NCBI GenBank assembly: GCA_003524145.1
Contig: DODZ01000006.1
Location: forward strand, 29,660-93,659
DNA from: Candidatus Apopatosoma intestinale
Lineage (GTDB): Bacteria > Bacillota > Clostridia > Oscillospirales > CAG-272
Direction of reading: 5' to 3'
DNA length: 64,000 nt
Each line of letters begins with the position of its first letter. The first letter of the stretch is position 1. The translations under genes were made by a program, and so were the position numbers. The notes beneath the pieces were generated by a model, which saw nothing but the letters and a program-made list of their open reading frames with translations, made no database searches and was not told the DNA's origin. Positions 15,582 through 24,136 of this stretch are shown piece by piece.

Positions 15582-16622
15582 TTATGTGACACTTACGCCG
15601 AAAAGCGAGAGATACCATCCCAATCCTACCGTGACAATCAGCAGATATGCGATATATATCAAAAGCATGACGATGCCTTGCCAACGGCTGAATTTCTTGC
15701 AAATTACAGTTGGCACGGCAGCAATAAGCGAAACGAGAATTGCAACGGGAAAGTCGAGATATATATTCTGAAGCGAAACAGGAAGCTCGCCGCCGTAAAC
15801 AAACGAGCAGACGGCGAGAATCAGCGTTGTATCGATGACATTCGCGCCTATGACGTTGCCGACAGACATCGAGGTCTGCTTCTTAACAACGGATGTGATG
15901 GCGGTGACAAGCTCGGGCAGAGAAGTACCGATAGCTACTATGGTGACGCCGATTATCGCCTCTGAAACGCCCCATGAAGCGGCGATCTTACTGCCGTTAT
16001 TTACAAGGAGCTGTGAGCCGGCAACAATTCCCGCTGCGCCGACCACGACTTTAAATATATTTGTGATTACAGATTTTTTATCTGTTCTTGGTCGCTCGTC
16101 TGTGGTTTCGGATACATTATTCTTTGCGGAGCGTATATTTTCGGCGATATAAAGCGCGAAAAAGAGTATCAGTACAAGTGCGCCCGCAATGGAAAGCGAA
16201 CCGTTCAGCGAGAGAAAGAAAAGCGCTGTGAGAGCCGCTGCAAGCAGAAAAGCCTTCGGGGCATAGTCCTTTCTTTTTACGGCAATCGGCATGAATATAA
16301 CACTTATGGCAAGTATCATTGCCGTATTGCATATAACGGAACCGATACCGTTTCCTATGGCCATGCCGACTTTATCCTGCGAAGCCGCAATATAATCGCC
16401 GACGCCTGACACAAGTATTTTGTGACCTTCGACCGCGGCAATGGTTGAAACAATTATTTCGGGCAGTGTTGTGGCAATGCTGATAATTGTTGCACCAATG
16501 ATAAATTTCGGTATTCTCGTGACCTCGGCAACCCATACGGCGCCGTCTACAAACCAGTCTCCGCCCTTTACTATCAGCAGAATGCCTACGGCAAAGAGCA
16601 GATACATCAGAAATGTTTCCAT
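15582..16622 (-). CDS. Ca2+/Na+ antiporter family protein (CaCA, YrbG-like)
   Basis: About 346 residues with the internal duplication of the CaCA family. The two alpha repeats carry GATIISIATTLPEIIVS (about 42-58) and GVTIVAIGTSLPELVTA (about 226-242), each with the conserved acidic residue that binds the cation. About ten to eleven membrane helices are apparent with a hydrophilic loop near 170-190. The ATG at 16622 follows AGGAATT; an upstream GTG has no ribosome site. Its own promoter lies at 16677-16705. The exact ion exchanged is not fixed by the sequence. Confidence 0.9.
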   Translation of the reverse strand: METFLMYLLFAVGILLIVKGGDWFVDGAVWVAEVTRIPKFIIGATIISIATTLPEIIVSTIAAVEGHKILVSGVGDYIAASQDKVGMAIGNGIGSVICNTAMILAISVIFMPIAVKRKDYAPKAFLLAAALTALFFLSLNGSLSIAGALVLILFFALYIAENIRSAKNNVSETTDERPRTDKKSVITNIFKVVVGAAGIVAGSQLLVNNGSKIAASWGVSEAIIGVTIVAIGTSLPELVTAITSVVKKQTSMSVGNVIGANVIDTTLILAVCSFVYGGELPVSLQNIYLDFPVAILVSLIAAVPTVICKKFSRWQGIVMLLIYIAYLLIVTVGLGWYLSLFGVSVT

Positions 16623-16676
16623 AATTCCTGTTCTCCGTAAAGCCGTTTTCACGACTTTTTAAATTTCATGTCTATC

Positions 16677-16705
16677 ATTATACTTTTCGATATCGTGCTT
16701 GTCAA
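16677..16705 (-). promoter_or_regulatory. Promoter of the CaCA antiporter
   Basis: On the minus strand TTGACA (16705-16700) and TATAAT (16682-16677) have a 17-base spacer: a consensus sigma-A promoter. Confidence 0.85.
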
Positions 16706-16797
16706 GCAAATTGCACATTTTTACGAGGTGTTGAATATACTGTGAAATTTATTGTGACGGTAATGCCCGACAGAATATTAAAACAAACTTCAAAAGC

Positions 16798-16826
16798 AAG
16801 CAAAGATAAAGCCTCTTGTGCTTTAT
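16798..16826 (-). terminator. Probable terminator of the murE operon
   Basis: ATAAAGC (16806-16812) pairs with GCTTTAT (16820-16826), and the minus strand continues with CTTTGCTTGCTTTT. The stem is short, so this is a modest call. Confidence 0.5.
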
Positions 16827-16830
16827 GATT

Positions 16831-18300
16831 TCATACAGTCACTTTCTCTTTTGCGCTCTGCTTGATGATTTTCCTTTCCGAAAAAGGAAGCTTCTCTCCG
16901 CCGATAAGCTGATATTCCTCATGCCCCTTTCCCGCAAAAAGGACTATATCACCCTCCTGTGCCATGCCGACAGCACGTTTTACGGCAGACTCTCTGTCAG
17001 TTATTATCTCATATTTGCCGTTATCCATGTATGACGCTATGTCGCGGCATATTTTCTCGGGGTCTTCGCTATCCGGATTGTCGGCGGTTATCACGGAATA
17101 ATCAGCATACTTGTTTGCCGCCTCTCCGAGTTCACGTCTGCGAAGTTCTGTTCTGCCGCCTACGGAGCCGAAAACGCAGATTATCCGCTTCGGATGATAT
17201 TCGTATATTGCGGCAAGCACCGAGCGCAGACTTGTTCCTGTATGGGCGTAATCTATAATATATGAAACGCCACTGTCGTTTGTTTCGACATATTCAAATC
17301 TTCCGGGAACCGATACCGTGCGCACGGACTGTGCAAATTCAGGCAGTCCGATTCCGCGCCTGCGGCATACCGCAAGGGCGGCAAGAGCATTATATACTGA
17401 ATAAATCCCTGGAAACGGAAGCATGACGGCGGCTTTCCCTTGCCCGTCATATGCTGTAAATGAGATGCCGAATCTGCCATCGCGAACGGATTTTTCTATA
17501 TCGCGTGCATAAAAATCCGCGCTTCCGAGAGCGGAATAGGTGGCTTGTCCGCACTTTGCATATGAAGAAAACTCCTTATAATATGCATCGTCTTTATTGA
17601 AAACAGCATATCCGCAACGGCGGAAAAGCTCTTTTTTGCAGTTTTTGTAATGCTCGAAATCGGGGTGCTCGTATTTTCCTATGTGGTCGGGAGATAGATT
17701 TGTCATCACGGCTGTGTCAAATGTCAGTCCGCGAATCCGCTCCTGATATACAGCCTGCGAAGAGACTTCCATAACGGCAGTATCAAGCCCCGTATGCACC
17801 ATTTTATCGAAAATCCTATACAGCTCATAGCTCTCAGGGGTTGAGTTTTCGGTCGGTTCTATCGTATCTCCTATACAAACGCCATATGTGCCGATAGAGC
17901 CCGTCCTTATGCCAAATGAATTGAGCGCATGGAAAATCATCGCACAGGTGCTTGATTTTCCTTTTGTTCCCGTTATGCCGATCAGATGCAGCTTCCTTTC
18001 GGGATGGTCAAAGAAGTTTGCCGATATATCGGCAAGTGCCGCTCTTGCGTTTTCCACTTTTATGCAGAGTGCATCATCAGGAAGCCCTGTCTCGTGTTCA
18101 CATATGAATATCCTTGCACCTCGCTCATATGCATCGCGTGCATATCTGTGCCCATCTGAGACAGCACCGCGCATACATACGAAAAGTGCACCGCCGGAAG
18201 CCTTTTTCGAATTGTATACAATATCTGAAATCACCGCTTCGGATATATCGGAGGCGGAGCTGTATTTTATTCCCGAAAGTAAATCAGTTAACCTTTTCAT
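16831..18300 (-). CDS. murE: MurE ligase, probable L-lysine-type (UDP-MurNAc-L-Ala-D-Glu:amino acid ligase)
   Basis: MurE adds the third amino acid of the peptidoglycan stem peptide. The 489-residue length fits, with the ATP site GITGTKGKSS (about 108-117), MEVSSQAV, the carbamoyl-lysine region near 222 and DYAHTGTS (about 350-357). The specificity loop reads DNPDSEDP (407-414). Enzymes adding meso-diaminopimelate have DNPR, where Arg holds the extra carboxylate; this protein has Asp there, which argues against meso-DAP and for L-Lys or L-Orn. It follows an aspartate racemase and a D-aspartate ligase gene with gaps of 11 and 17 bases, the set needed for a Lys-D-Asp bridge. Lys specificity is inferred. 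Confidence 0.85.
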   Translation of the reverse strand: MKRLTDLLSGIKYSSASDISEAVISDIVYNSKKASGGALFVCMRGAVSDGHRYARDAYERGARIFICEHETGLPDDALCIKVENARAALADISANFFDHPERKLHLIGITGTKGKSSTCAMIFHALNSFGIRTGSIGTYGVCIGDTIEPTENSTPESYELYRIFDKMVHTGLDTAVMEVSSQAVYQERIRGLTFDTAVMTNLSPDHIGKYEHPDFEHYKNCKKELFRRCGYAVFNKDDAYYKEFSSYAKCGQATYSALGSADFYARDIEKSVRDGRFGISFTAYDGQGKAAVMLPFPGIYSVYNALAALAVCRRRGIGLPEFAQSVRTVSVPGRFEYVETNDSGVSYIIDYAHTGTSLRSVLAAIYEYHPKRIICVFGSVGGRTELRRRELGEAANKYADYSVITADNPDSEDPEKICRDIASYMDNGKYEIITDRESAVKRAVGMAQEGDIVLFAGKGHEEYQLIGGEKLPFSERKIIKQSAKEKVTV

Positions 18301-18311
18301 TTCAGCCGCCT

Positions 18312-19040
18312 TTAGTTGTATATTTCATCAAATCCGAAGGGAAGTGCGCCGCAGTTTTCAATGGAGATTTTAGCAAGAACAAGAAGCGAGTCCATAAATC
18401 TGCATTCCGGACATATTTTTGCGGCATCGAGCAGTGAAAGCTCTGTGCAACCGAGCACTATTGCGTCGCAACCCGCATCGCAAAGCTCATGCGCCACAGC
18501 TCGGAATTTATCTGTATCGGGAGCTTTTGCACACTTCACACAGCCGTAGATTATATCCATGAGCGACGCCTGCGATTTTTCGCTCGGGATGACATAATCA
18601 ACGCCATGCTCCTCACATACTGTCTGGTATGAGCGGGATTTTACCGTCCCGTCCGTCGCCATGATTCCGATTTTTTTTATCCCTGCCTTTTTCGCCTGCT
18701 TTACCGTTTCTTCTATTATATTGAGGACGGGAACAGGCGAATCCTTATTTATCTCGCTGTAAAAATAATGCGCCGTATTGCATGGGATGGCGATTATATC
18801 GGCACCTGCCGTACAGAGCTTATGTATTCCCGCTTTCATCGCGGGAAGAGGGGAAATTTTACTTTTTCCTGTTATAAATTCTGTTCTGTCCGGAATGGAA
18901 GCGCCGCTCAGAAGCACAATATCTATATGCTCCTGATCGCAGCTTGCTTTTGTATGCTCGGTTATCAGACTGTAGAAATATACGCTCGACATCGGTCCGA
19001 GTCCGCCGAGTATACCGAGGGTCTTTTTATTCTCATTCAT
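18312..19040 (-). CDS. Aspartate racemase (PLP-independent Asp/Glu/hydantoin racemase family)
   Basis: Converts L-Asp to D-Asp using two cysteines as acid and base. The 242-residue sequence has GGLGPMSS near the start, the first catalytic cysteine in IPCNTAHYF (about residue 83) and the second in LGCTELSLL (about 197). It lies between a D-aspartate ligase-like ATP-grasp gene and murE in one minus-strand operon, so supply of D-Asp to the wall bridge is the natural role. Glutamate racemase (MurI) is less likely because MurI sequences differ around the first cysteine (NTAS). Confidence 0.88.
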   Translation of the reverse strand: MNENKKTLGILGGLGPMSSVYFYSLITEHTKASCDQEHIDIVLLSGASIPDRTEFITGKSKISPLPAMKAGIHKLCTAGADIIAIPCNTAHYFYSEINKDSPVPVLNIIEETVKQAKKAGIKKIGIMATDGTVKSRSYQTVCEEHGVDYVIPSEKSQASLMDIIYGCVKCAKAPDTDKFRAVAHELCDAGCDAIVLGCTELSLLDAAKICPECRFMDSLLVLAKISIENCGALPFGFDEIYN

Positions 19041-19057
19041 AGATTTCTCCGAAGGCT

Positions 19058-20272
19058 TCAGTGATAAAGCCTGTATTTTTTATAGTATCTGAAATTGTGT
19101 ATTAAAAAATATGCGTATCTGCAAGGATTTATTCGCAGGTCATAGCCGTAGCCGAGCGAAGAAGATACATTGCCGCTTTTTACTATCATTTTTGCCTTTT
19201 CGACAAGTGATTTGTCGGCGGTATATTTATATATCACGCCGAGAGGCACGGTATGCCAGAAGGTGTCCGGCTTGCCGTAAATTATCTCATCTCCGAGGGT
19301 GTCAAAGCAGTCCTCCACGATAAGACGGGCAATATTTATACCGCTTCCCGTGACATAATAGTTGCTCCGCCCCTGACGCAGATTTATCTCAAATACACGG
19401 CAGGTATCGTTTTCGGCATCATATTTTATATCGAAATTAGAAAACCCGCGATAGCCGATATCGTTGAGAAAATCTCGTATTTTATTGAACAGGGGTTCAT
19501 TTCTGTATGTTATTATTGCGGCGTGGTTTCCTATCGCCTTCGGTGAATGCTCCTCGAGAAGAACATTTCCGAGGCACATCATGCGAACCTTGCCGTTCTT
19601 GTCGGAATAGCAGGTCAGAACAGACATATTGCAGTCGGCGCCGGCAACAAATCGCTGTAAAATTATTTTATCGGGATATCCCGATGTGTATATCTCCTTT
19701 ATAATCAGAAGAGCCTCATCGGCGCTTTTTGCAGTATATACCTTTTTCATACCGTCAAAAGGATGCTTCCAGTAAAGCACGGAGCTGGATGGCTTGATTA
19801 TCATCGGATAGCCGAAATCAGGAAGATTATCTGCCGTAGCTTCGTCAACCGAAGAAATTACTTTTGTATCGGGATAAGGAATACCGTATTTCTCACAGGT
19901 TTCATAGAATGACGCCTTAAAAATAAGCCTGTTTACCAGCGACTCTGCGGGACACGGGCAGAAATAGTATTCCGAAAGCTTTTCTTGACTTAATATTATT
20001 TTTTCGGCATAGTCGTCAGTACAGCCGACGAGAAAGAGGGAAGAACCGGCATGCTCTTTTGCAAAGTCGATAAGCTTATCCGTCAGTGCAGAGTCTGTTA
20101 TATCTTTATCTATAAGATGAAAATTTATAAATTTTGAATATTTTATCGTTCCGAGGTTACATTTTCCGAAAACCTCAGACATGACTCCGTATGCTTCGTG
20201 AAATGCTCTTGCCACGCTGTAGCAGTTCAGATCGGCACCAAGAAGCACAGGAATGATCTTTTTGTTTTTCAA
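19058..20272 (-). CDS. D-aspartate ligase-like ATP-grasp enzyme
   Basis: A 404-residue ATP-grasp protein. Its N-terminus (IPVLLGADLNCYSVARAFHE) strongly resembles the D-aspartate ligase Asl of Enterococcus faecium, which joins D-Asp to the side-chain amine of lysine in UDP-MurNAc-pentapeptide. ATP-grasp features are YPMIIKPSSS (about 174-183) and the metal-binding FEINLRQGRSN (about 310-320). The start is TTG at 20272; no upstream ATG is in frame, and the family's conserved start supports it. It leads the operon with the racemase and murE. Acting on free or UDP-linked precursor is inferred from the family. Confidence 0.85.
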   Translation of the reverse strand: MKNKKIIPVLLGADLNCYSVARAFHEAYGVMSEVFGKCNLGTIKYSKFINFHLIDKDITDSALTDKLIDFAKEHAGSSLFLVGCTDDYAEKIILSQEKLSEYYFCPCPAESLVNRLIFKASFYETCEKYGIPYPDTKVISSVDEATADNLPDFGYPMIIKPSSSVLYWKHPFDGMKKVYTAKSADEALLIIKEIYTSGYPDKIILQRFVAGADCNMSVLTCYSDKNGKVRMMCLGNVLLEEHSPKAIGNHAAIITYRNEPLFNKIRDFLNDIGYRGFSNFDIKYDAENDTCRVFEINLRQGRSNYYVTGSGINIARLIVEDCFDTLGDEIIYGKPDTFWHTVPLGVIYKYTADKSLVEKAKMIVKSGNVSSSLGYGYDLRINPCRYAYFLIHNFRYYKKYRLYH

Positions 20273-20394
20273 CTTCCAAAGCCCCCATTTTCGGGTAAAT
20301 ATTTTAATATAAAATAGTATACCACATATTTCCGAAATAAAAATATATTTTTTGAAAAAAATTGAAAATTTCGGAAAAAAAGCCGCAAAAGAAA

Positions 20395-20421
20395 AAAATC
20401 CTCCGCAGGTGGGAGGATTTT
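20395..20421 (-). terminator. Terminator of the ferredoxin gene
   Basis: AAAATCCTCC (20395-20404) pairs with GGAGGATTTT (20412-20421); the minus strand continues in a run of Ts. Confidence 0.85.
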
Positions 20422-20447
20422 TGCCCTTTTTCTTACTGCAAATCAGA

Positions 20448-20621
20448 TTATTCGGCAGCAGGAGCCTCTACGGGGCAAGTACCCTGGCAAGCACCGCACT
20501 CAACGCACTCGTCGGGATTGATAACATACTTGCCGTCCTTTTCGGAAATAGCGCTTACCGGGCAAACATCAGCGCAGGAACCGCAACCGATGCACTTTTC
20601 GGAATCGATAACATAAGGCAT
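20448..20621 (-). CDS. 2[4Fe-4S] ferredoxin
   Basis: A 57-residue clostridial-type ferredoxin with two typical motifs: CIGCGSCADVCP and CVECGACQGTCP. It carries low-potential electrons between pyruvate:ferredoxin oxidoreductase, hydrogenases and other enzymes. The start is the ATG at 20621 (MPYVIDSEKC), preceded by GGAGAA; a longer upstream frame has no support. It has its own promoter and terminator. Confidence 0.95.
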   Translation of the reverse strand: MPYVIDSEKCIGCGSCADVCPVSAISEKDGKYVINPDECVECGACQGTCPVEAPAAE

Positions 20622-20699
20622 AATTATTCTCCGTTTCTCGGCAGCGATGAGATTTTGTTTGAGCGATGCCTTGCTGCCGCGGGGCATCATTACACTATC

Positions 20700-20727
20700 A
20701 TTTTATCATAAAAATCGAAAAAGTCAA
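20700..20727 (-). promoter_or_regulatory. Promoter of the ferredoxin gene
   Basis: On the minus strand TTGACT (20727-20722) and TAAAAT (20705-20700) with a 16-base spacer. Confidence 0.6.
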
Positions 20728-20818
20728 GTTTTTTGCGCGTAAAATAGCAAAGTAATAAATAAATTTTCGCCTTTGAGGGAAAATATTCATACAAAATCTG
20801 TTTTTTCGGAGATAAAGT

Positions 20819-21262
20819 ATGAATTTGGATTCAAAAAGCTATAAAAAATATGCAAAGGAACGCGCAAAAAAATCGCCGCTGGCAAAGGACTCTTTGATGG
20901 CATTCCTTATCGGCGGTGCCATCTGCATGCTCGGGCAGGCTATAATGATTATATATAAAGCCGTGGGTGTGCCGGATGATATGGCAAAAAGCCTCGTTCC
21001 CGTGACACTGATTTTTCTCGCCGCTCTTTTTACGGGCATCGGGATATTCGATAATCTTGCAAAGATTGCAGGTGCGGGTACTCTCGTGCCGATAACAGGC
21101 TTTGCAAACGCCGTAGTCTCTCCCGCGATAGATAATAAAAGCGAGGGTTTTATCATGGGCGTCGGAGCAAAAATGTTTGTTGTAGCCGGTCCCGTCATAG
21201 TTTACGGTATCATAAGTTCTGTACTTTACGGTATTGTATACTATATCGTCGGGCTTTTTTGA
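20819..21262 (+). CDS. spoVAC: Stage V sporulation protein AC
   Basis: SpoVAC is an inner-membrane protein of the channel that moves dipicolinic acid into the forespore and out at germination. The 147-residue protein matches the family in length and in its membrane segments, with a basic N-terminus (YKKYAKERAKKSP) and the segments GGAICMLGQAI and VPITGFANAVVSPAIDNKSEG. GGAG precedes the ATG. It starts a three-gene cluster spoVAC-AD-AE. A forespore (sigma-G) promoter is expected; the DNA upstream has a CATACAA near 20791 but I see no good -35 partner. Confidence 0.95.
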   Translation: MNLDSKSYKKYAKERAKKSPLAKDSLMAFLIGGAICMLGQAIMIIYKAVGVPDDMAKSLVPVTLIFLAALFTGIGIFDNLAKIAGAGTLVPITGFANAVVSPAIDNKSEGFIMGVGAKMFVVAGPVIVYGIISSVLYGIVYYIVGLF

Positions 21263-21270
21263 GGTGGCGC

Positions 21271-22263
21271 ATGAATGTGATAAAAATAAGTAAACCGGTA
21301 TATATTTCGGGGACAGCGGCGATAGTCGGCAAAAGGGAACACGAGGGACCTCTCGGCGCGGATTTCGATATGCACGATGACAGCGAAAAATTCGGCATGG
21401 ACACATGGGAAAAAGCGGAAAGTGAAATGCAGCGCCGCGCACTGACGCTTGCTCTGGCAAATGCCGGCATGGGAGGCAAATCCCCTGACGCTGTATTTGC
21501 CGGTGACCTGATGAATCAATGCACAAGCTCTGCCTACGGGCTCATGGATTTTCATGCACCGTATTTCGGACTTTACGGTGCATGCTCCACCTTTGCCGAA
21601 TCGCTGATGCTTTCAGCGCTCATGGTAAATGCGGGATATTTCAATGTATGCGCCGCCGTTACCTCGTCGCATTTCTGCACGGCGGAGAGGCAATTCCGCT
21701 TTCCGCTTGAATACGGCGGTCAGCGTACACCTACGGCACAGCGCACGGCTACGGCATCCGGTGCCGCCGTTATTTCCTCGACTTCTGCTTTGAATATAAA
21801 GATATCCGAAGTTCTTCCCGGGCGCATTATCGATAAAGGCATAACCGATATAAACAATATGGGGGCGGCGATGGCTCCCGCCGCTATAGACACGTTGGTA
21901 AGGTATTTCGGGGATACGGGAAGCCGCCCCGATGATTTTGATATGATACTGACAGGCGACCTCGGCAGAGAGGGACACGGCATCGTCTGCGATATCATGC
22001 TTGCTGAAGGAATTGACGTAAGAAACGTATACAGCGATTGCGGACTGCTCCTCTACAATATAGAAAGTCAGGATATGCACGCAGGCGGCTCCGGATGCGG
22101 TTGCAGTGCCGCCGTGATAGCCGGACATATAATGAAAAGAATGCGTGCGGGCGAACTGCGCAATGTGCTCTATCTCGCAACTGGCGCGCTGATGAGCCCC
22201 GGAAGTATTTTTCAGGGATTAAGCATACCCGCTATCGCTCATCTCGTTCATCTCACCGCATAA
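21271..22263 (+). CDS. spoVAD: Stage V sporulation protein AD
   Basis: SpoVAD is the thiolase-fold cytoplasmic-face protein of the SpoVA complex and binds dipicolinic acid. About 330 residues, with GDLMNQCTSSAYGL, GLYGACSTFAESL and GSGCGCSAAV as thiolase-like landmarks. The ATG at 21271 has GAGGTG just upstream; a TTG at 21259 overlaps the spoVAC stop and is not needed. Eight bases separate it from spoVAC and ten from spoVAE. Confidence 0.95.
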   Translation: MNVIKISKPVYISGTAAIVGKREHEGPLGADFDMHDDSEKFGMDTWEKAESEMQRRALTLALANAGMGGKSPDAVFAGDLMNQCTSSAYGLMDFHAPYFGLYGACSTFAESLMLSALMVNAGYFNVCAAVTSSHFCTAERQFRFPLEYGGQRTPTAQRTATASGAAVISSTSALNIKISEVLPGRIIDKGITDINNMGAAMAPAAIDTLVRYFGDTGSRPDDFDMILTGDLGREGHGIVCDIMLAEGIDVRNVYSDCGLLLYNIESQDMHAGGSGCGCSAAVIAGHIMKRMRAGELRNVLYLATGALMSPGSIFQGLSIPAIAHLVHLTA

Positions 22264-22273
22264 GGAGAACAAA

Positions 22274-22642
22274 ATGGATACTTTTCTCGGATTGCTGAAA
22301 GCATTTGCTGTAGGAGGCGTTTTCTGCCTTATTGCGCAGATACTCATAGACAAAACCGCCATTACCCCCGCAAAAATACTTGTGCTGTATGTCACGGCGG
22401 GCATATTTCTCACCGCACTCGGACTGTATGAGCCACTTGTTGATTTTGCGGGATGCGGAGCGACGACACCGCTTACCGGCTTCGGTTATTCACTCGCCAA
22501 AGGCGTGCGTAAAGCGGTAGATGAAACAGGGATTTTCGGTGCGCTGACAGGAGGCTTTACCGGCACTGCGGCAGGCATTTGCGCGGCGATAACCTTTGGA
22601 TATATATTCACCCTCATATTCCGCGGCAGACCGCGCGACTGA
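22274..22642 (+). CDS. spoVAE: Stage V sporulation protein AE
   Basis: A 122-residue membrane protein of the SpoVA dipicolinate channel, related to SpoVAC. It shares the pattern CGATTPLTGFGYSLAKGVRKAVDE with family members (given here in part: PLTGFGYSLAKG). AAGGAGAA precedes the ATG. Only AC, AD and AE are present here; other spoVA genes, if any, are elsewhere. This three-gene set is common in Clostridia. Confidence 0.94.
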   Translation: MDTFLGLLKAFAVGGVFCLIAQILIDKTAITPAKILVLYVTAGIFLTALGLYEPLVDFAGCGATTPLTGFGYSLAKGVRKAVDETGIFGALTGGFTGTAAGICAAITFGYIFTLIFRGRPRD

Positions 22643-22657
22643 TCTGCAAATGGCTTT

Positions 22658-22700
22658 ACCCGATGATAACGACTTTTTTGAAGCATTATCATCGGGTTTT
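22658..22700 (+). terminator. Terminator of the spoVA operon
   Basis: ACCCGATGATAA (22658-22669) pairs with TTATCATCGGGT (22686-22697) and is followed by TTTT. Confidence 0.88.
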
Positions 22701-22734
22701 CATCTGTCTGCGGCTCTAAATTGCCTGTAAATTC

Positions 22735-22763
22735 TTGACAATGCCGCCCCTCTTTGATATAAT
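22735..22763 (+). promoter_or_regulatory. Promoter of the darA/holB/ricT operon
   Basis: TTGACA (22735-22740) and TATAAT (22758-22763) with a 17-base spacer. Confidence 0.85.
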
Positions 22764-22788
22764 AGAGAAAAAAGCGGAGGTTTTCATC

Positions 22789-23115
22789 ATGAAACTTATT
22801 ATAGCGATAGTAAATAACGACGATGCGCATTTCGTAAACACGAGCCTTACGGGCGCCGGCTTCCATATCACCAAGATTTCGTCTACGGGCGGATTTCTGC
22901 TGAGCGGAAACTCTACTTTTCTTCTCGGTGTTGATGAAAGCCGTATCGATGAGGCTCTCGAAATAATCAAAACTCACAGCAAGAGACGTACGCAGAATGT
23001 ACCGCTTACAGTTCCCGGTGCCATGGCAAACAGTGCCATGATGAATACGGCAAGCGTTACCGTCGGTGGAGCCACGGCTTTTATAATCGATGTTGAAAAG
23101 TATATAAGATTTTAA
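22789..23115 (+). CDS. PII-like cyclic-di-AMP receptor (DarA/PstA family)
   Basis: A 108-residue protein of the YaaQ/DarA (DUF970) family, a PII-like trimer that binds cyclic-di-AMP. The N-terminal MKLIIAIVNNDDA and the segment FHITKISSTGGFL are typical; the GNSTFLLGV turn follows. The ATG at 22789 has GGAGG ahead of it. It is in an operon with holB and ricT, as yaaQ is in Bacillus. The synthase of its ligand, cdaA, is also in this window at 39293-40159. Its downstream target is unknown in general. Confidence 0.9.
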   Translation: MKLIIAIVNNDDAHFVNTSLTGAGFHITKISSTGGFLLSGNSTFLLGVDESRIDEALEIIKTHSKRRTQNVPLTVPGAMANSAMMNTASVTVGGATAFIIDVEKYIRF

Positions 23116-24122
23116 TGAAAAACGATAATTTTGTACTGCTCGGAAACGAAGAAGCCAGGCAGTATCTTGCGGGCGCAATTTCCGCGGGAAAGCTGTCTCA
23201 CGCTTATATTTTTGAGGGGGCAACAGGCTCCGGCAGGAAAACGCTTGCCCGCAGAATATGCATGCTCATGGCTTGCAGCGAGCACGGCGATGAACCGTGC
23301 GGCTTGTGTGAAAACTGCGTTGCCGTCGCGCACGGCACCTGCCCGGACATACATATGCTTACCGTGGAAGAGGAAAAAAAGACGATAGGTGTAGACGAGG
23401 TACGCAATTTCTTTGCCACCGCCTCACTTACCCCGTCTGTTCTTGATTTCAAGGCGTATATCATTGATAAAGCCGATGCTCTGACGCTTCAGGCACAGAA
23501 TGCATTGCTTAAAATCATAGAGGAGCCGCCTTCACATACGTATATATTCCTGATTTGCGAAAATTCGGAAAAGCTGCTTTCCACGGTTCGTTCGAGAACA
23601 CAAAAAATAATAATGCAGGCTTTCGAAGCGCCGAAAATCGAGGAATATATAAAGAAAATCGGCATTGCATATGATGAGGAGTCGCTTCATTTTGCTGTAC
23701 GCAATGCATCCGGCAGCATAGGAAAAGCGATAGAGCTTTTAACGGAAAAAACGCTGGACAGGGAAGCTTACGATATTGCGCGTTCTGTCGTCTCGGCGCA
23801 AAATTCCAAAAATGAAGAGATCTCCTATTTTGATTTTCTCAAAATATTCAGCGATAAGATAAACTCGCGGGAGCTTCTTCTGAAGGTCTGCTCATGCCTT
23901 ACGCGGGCATATGCCGATATCATCGCTTATTCAGTGAAAAACAGTGATGACATGAACTTTTTTACTCTTGATGAGATGAACAGGATATCATGCAATATCG
24001 GCGTTGACAGCGCAATAAAATGTTCTGAAGCTGTCATGAAAACGGCGCTTCTTCAGCAATCAAATGTAAATATCACCTTGTCTCTGGCAGTGCTTGCCTC
24101 CATGTTATGGAATAATATATAA
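23115..24122 (+). CDS. holB: DNA polymerase III delta' subunit
   Basis: A 335-residue AAA+ clamp-loader subunit. Landmarks: SHAYIFEGATGSGRKTLAR (P-loop region, about 30-48), a zinc-binding set CSEHG..CGLCENC (about 55-70), the NALLKIIEEPP sensor region (about 129-139) and the SRTQ segment. Its start overlaps the darA stop by one base (TAATG). The same order, yaaQ-yaaR/holB-yaaT, is known in Firmicutes. Confidence 0.93.
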   Translation: MKNDNFVLLGNEEARQYLAGAISAGKLSHAYIFEGATGSGRKTLARRICMLMACSEHGDEPCGLCENCVAVAHGTCPDIHMLTVEEEKKTIGVDEVRNFFATASLTPSVLDFKAYIIDKADALTLQAQNALLKIIEEPPSHTYIFLICENSEKLLSTVRSRTQKIIMQAFEAPKIEEYIKKIGIAYDEESLHFAVRNASGSIGKAIELLTEKTLDREAYDIARSVVSAQNSKNEEISYFDFLKIFSDKINSRELLLKVCSCLTRAYADIIAYSVKNSDDMNFFTLDEMNRISCNIGVDSAIKCSEAVMKTALLQQSNVNITLSLAVLASMLWNNI

Positions 24123-24136
24123 AAACGGAGAATAAT

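Noticed and set aside
20791..20797. CATACAA as a sigma-G -10 element before spoVAC
   Set aside because: Position is reasonable but no -35 element fits at the right spacing, so I do not annotate it as a promoter.
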